Shown here piece after piece: positions 4,869 to 6,424 of a DNA stretch of 6,424 nucleotides. Below the pieces are notes generated by a model that worked only from the letters and a program-made list of their open reading frames with translations, ran no database searches and had not been told where the DNA came from. The position numbers and the translations under genes were made by a program. Source of the DNA: Candidatus Peregrinibacteria bacterium CG11_big_fil_rev_8_21_14_0_20_46_8 (GTDB taxonomy: Bacteria; Patescibacteriota; Gracilibacteria; UBA1369; UM-FILTER-53-11). The stretch lies in the NCBI GenBank assembly GCA_002796025.1, contig PCVQ01000045.1:1-6424 (forward strand), written 5' to 3'. Every line of letters starts with the position of its first letter. The stretch's first letter is position 1.

Positions 4869-6424
4869 ATGAAAATTAAACGCCTCAGCACTCAACTTAT
4901 CGCTGCCATAATTGTCGTCGGTTTTTCTGTAACAGTTGCACTTAGTGCTACAACAATCGACGCGAATATTACAACCGGAGGCAATCTAAGTGTAGAAGGC
5001 ACATCGACGTTAACCGGATTGGTGACTGTTGGTGCGAACGGTATTAAGTTTGATGATGCAACAACGATGACAACGGCGGCATCAGGTTTTGATGGTGATT
5101 TAACAGGAAACCTCACCGTCAGTGGCAATTCAACCCTAGGCGACGCTGCAACCGATACCATTACGTTTACCGGTGTTGTAAACAGCGGACTTACATTTAT
5201 TAAAGAAGCTGCACGAACAATTCAAATTGGTAATTCAACAACCGCAGACACTGCGGGATCCGCACTCACGGTCCAGGGCGCGGCAGGCAATGGAACTGGT
5301 ACTGGCGGCGCACTGAATGTAACGGCAGGAGCTGGCGGTGCCACAGGAGTCGGTGGGGCTATAAATATTACTTCAGGTGCTGGTGGAGGAACCTCAGGCA
5401 ATTCGGGTAGCGTTACAATTTCAACCGGTGGCTCAACATCAGGTAATACTGGAGACATTACCATCGACACCGGAGCACCAACTGAAGGTGATGCAGGTTC
5501 AATCACACTTCAAGCACGTGATGGCGTTGGCACAAATCGTGCAGGAGGATCCGTTACAATTGAGTCCGGAGCATCAACGGGTAATGGTGCGCCAGGTACT
5601 ATCGATATCACTTCAAAAGCAGGCGGTGCATCTTCTGCTGGTGGTGCAATTACGGTAACTGCAGGGAACGGTGGCACTGCAAGTGGTTTGGGCGGATCAA
5701 TCGCATTAAATGCAGGAAGTGGCGCTGCCGGTAACGCAGGGGGAGGAGCAATCACAGTAACCGCAGGACCAAGTGAAGGCAGCGGAGCAGGAGGTGCTGT
5801 CACGATTACCGGTGGTACCGGAAGTGGCAATGGCGGCTTTGGAGGAACTGGCGGTGCGGTAACAATTCGTTCGGGCGGTGCCGTTGGCGCCGGAGGAACC
5901 GGAGCGGTGACCTTGGAATCGAACAGCTCTCCATCCGGTGCAACCGGTACAGTGAGCGTTGGATCGGGTGCAACAACAGATGCGGGCGGTGCGACCGGAA
6001 ATGTTGCAATACAGTCAGGCGATTCAGTTGCAGCTTCTGGAACATTGAACCTTGAAACCGGCAGCGCAACCAGCGCCAATTCTGGAGCACTGATCATTCA
6101 AACCGGAGATACAACAACATCAGGAGCAAGCGGTGCGATTACTATAAGAACCGGAGACGGTACAACTGCAGCAGGTGCAGGTGGTGCAATCAACATTGCA
6201 GCAGGAAGCGCTGACGGCGCAAACGCCGGTGGTTCCGTAGCAATTTCCGCTGGAACTGGTGGAAACCCCGACGGTGCTGCAGGTACTGTTACTCTGACCG
6301 CAGGCAATGGTGGCACCGGTAATGTTGCCGGCGGTGCGGTAGCACTGAATGCCGGCAATGGAACTGGAACAGGAGCCGGCGGTGCAGTTACCTTAACGGC
6401 AGGTACAGGAGGAGGTACAGGCAA
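4869..6424 (+). CDS. Secreted glycine-rich beta-repeat (fibre-like) surface protein, 3' end beyond window
   Basis: An uninterrupted frame of 518 codons plus two bases, running off the right edge with no stop. Residues 1-26 form a signal peptide or N-terminal anchor (Lys2, Lys4, Arg5, hydrophobic 11-25, ALS before Ala27). Residues 28-135 are a beta-rich head with NLSVEGTSTLTG and NLTVSGNSTLGDAATDTITF strands. GIKFDDATTMTTAA at 58-71 resembles the GIKFPDGTxxTTA motif of phage tail-fibre proteins, and ARTIQIGNSTTADTAG follows at 116-130. From 147 on, at least 23 repeats of 14-20 residues read G[AST][VI]x[VIL]xxG plus a Gly/Asn/Thr turn, as expected for a beta-solenoid or fibre. There is no Cys or Trp in the visible part. 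Proteins of this style often end in an S74-type chaperone or other C-terminal domain, but that part is not in the window. It is probably extracellular; adhesion or structure is inferred. ATG 4869 is set by the signal peptide. Its own promoter lies at 4802-4830. Confidence 0.87.
   Translation, partial: MKIKRLSTQLIAAIIVVGFSVTVALSATTIDANITTGGNLSVEGTSTLTGLVTVGANGIKFDDATTMTTAASGFDGDLTGNLTVSGNSTLGDAATDTITFTGVVNSGLTFIKEAARTIQIGNSTTADTAGSALTVQGAAGNGTGTGGALNVTAGAGGATGVGGAINITSGAGGGTSGNSGSVTISTGGSTSGNTGDITIDTGAPTEGDAGSITLQARDGVGTNRAGGSVTIESGASTGNGAPGTIDITSKAGGASSAGGAITVTAGNGGTASGLGGSIALNAGSGAAGNAGGGAITVTAGPSEGSGAGGAVTITGGTGSGNGGFGGTGGAVTIRSGGAVGAGGTGAVTLESNSSPSGATGTVSVGSGATTDAGGATGNVAIQSGDSVAASGTLNLETGSATSANSGALIIQTGDTTTSGASGAITIRTGDGTTAAGAGGAINIAAGSADGANAGGSVAISAGTGGNPDGAAGTVTLTAGNGGTGNVAGGAVALNAGNGTGTGAGGAVTLTAGTGGGTG
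5307..6424 (+). repeat. In-frame degenerate tandem repeats, about 42-60 bp period
   Basis: This encodes at least 23 protein repeats starting at residues 147, 163, 180, 195, 210, 227, 243, 259, 276, 293, 309, 329, 345, 360, 377, 391, 406, 422, 439, 455, 472, 489 and 505. Spacing is mostly 15-17 codons, with one each of 14 and 20. DNA copies are diverged, but the last three units are the most alike (GCAGGCAATGG-type words). All length differences are whole codons, so the frame is kept. The array continues past the window. Confidence 0.9.

Noticed and set aside
4892..6424. Long proline/valine-rich open frames on the minus strand opposite the repeat protein
   Set aside because: They mirror the plus-strand Gly/Ala/Thr codons: GGN and GCN read as Pro- and Ala-type codons in antisense, and few TTA, CTA or TCA codons occur to give stops. 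The plus frame has a promoter, a signal peptide and regular repeats.
5307..6424. CRISPR-like periodic repeats
   Set aside because: The period is a variable multiple of three, the units are all coding and diverged, and there is no conserved direct repeat separated by unique spacers.

Overview
The window looks like a stretch of a bacterial chromosome, probably from a candidate-phyla-radiation (Patescibacteria) lineage. This is inferred from content, not from a marker gene. The evidence is an SLH protein with a cysteine pair bracketing its second SLH repeat, a secreted glycine-rich beta-repeat protein with tail-fibre-like motifs, a stand-alone CofE-type ligase, mostly SD-poor starts, and short intergenic gaps. 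All reading frames are intact under the standard bacterial code. The five visible stops are TAA or TAG; no TGA is used. No rRNA, tRNA, CRISPR or mobile element was seen, and no gene-free gap exceeds about 110 bases.

Layout: (1) 36-1220, minus strand: a secreted SLH-domain protein with a tandem C-terminal module that I cannot name. (2) 1221-1329: a divergent, strongly pyrimidine-rich intergenic region. (3) 1330-2841, plus: archaeal-type phosphoenolpyruvate carboxylase. (4) 2924-3391, plus: an unrecognised 155-residue protein with its own promoter. (5) 3423-4199 and 4204-4782, plus: a CofE-family gamma-glutamyl ligase homologue and a PurN-type formyltransferase, 4 bases apart and probably co-transcribed. 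(6) 4869 to the right edge, plus: a secreted protein of at least 518 residues, open at the window end, made of at least 23 degenerate 14-20 residue glycine-rich beta repeats.

Together the window holds a small metabolic island (oxaloacetate supply, one-carbon/purine chemistry, a glutamyl ligase) flanked by two exported cell-surface proteins.

The most unusual signals are regulatory. Three genes (SLH, PEPC, CofE-like) have a TG-extended -10-like box 6-8 bases before the start codon and no Shine-Dalgarno, which predicts leaderless mRNAs. Two other genes (the unknown protein and the repeat protein) share a near-identical promoter core plus an A-rich leader, which suggests common regulation. The CofE-like/PurN pair, in a genome that may not make F420, is the best candidate for undescribed biochemistry.
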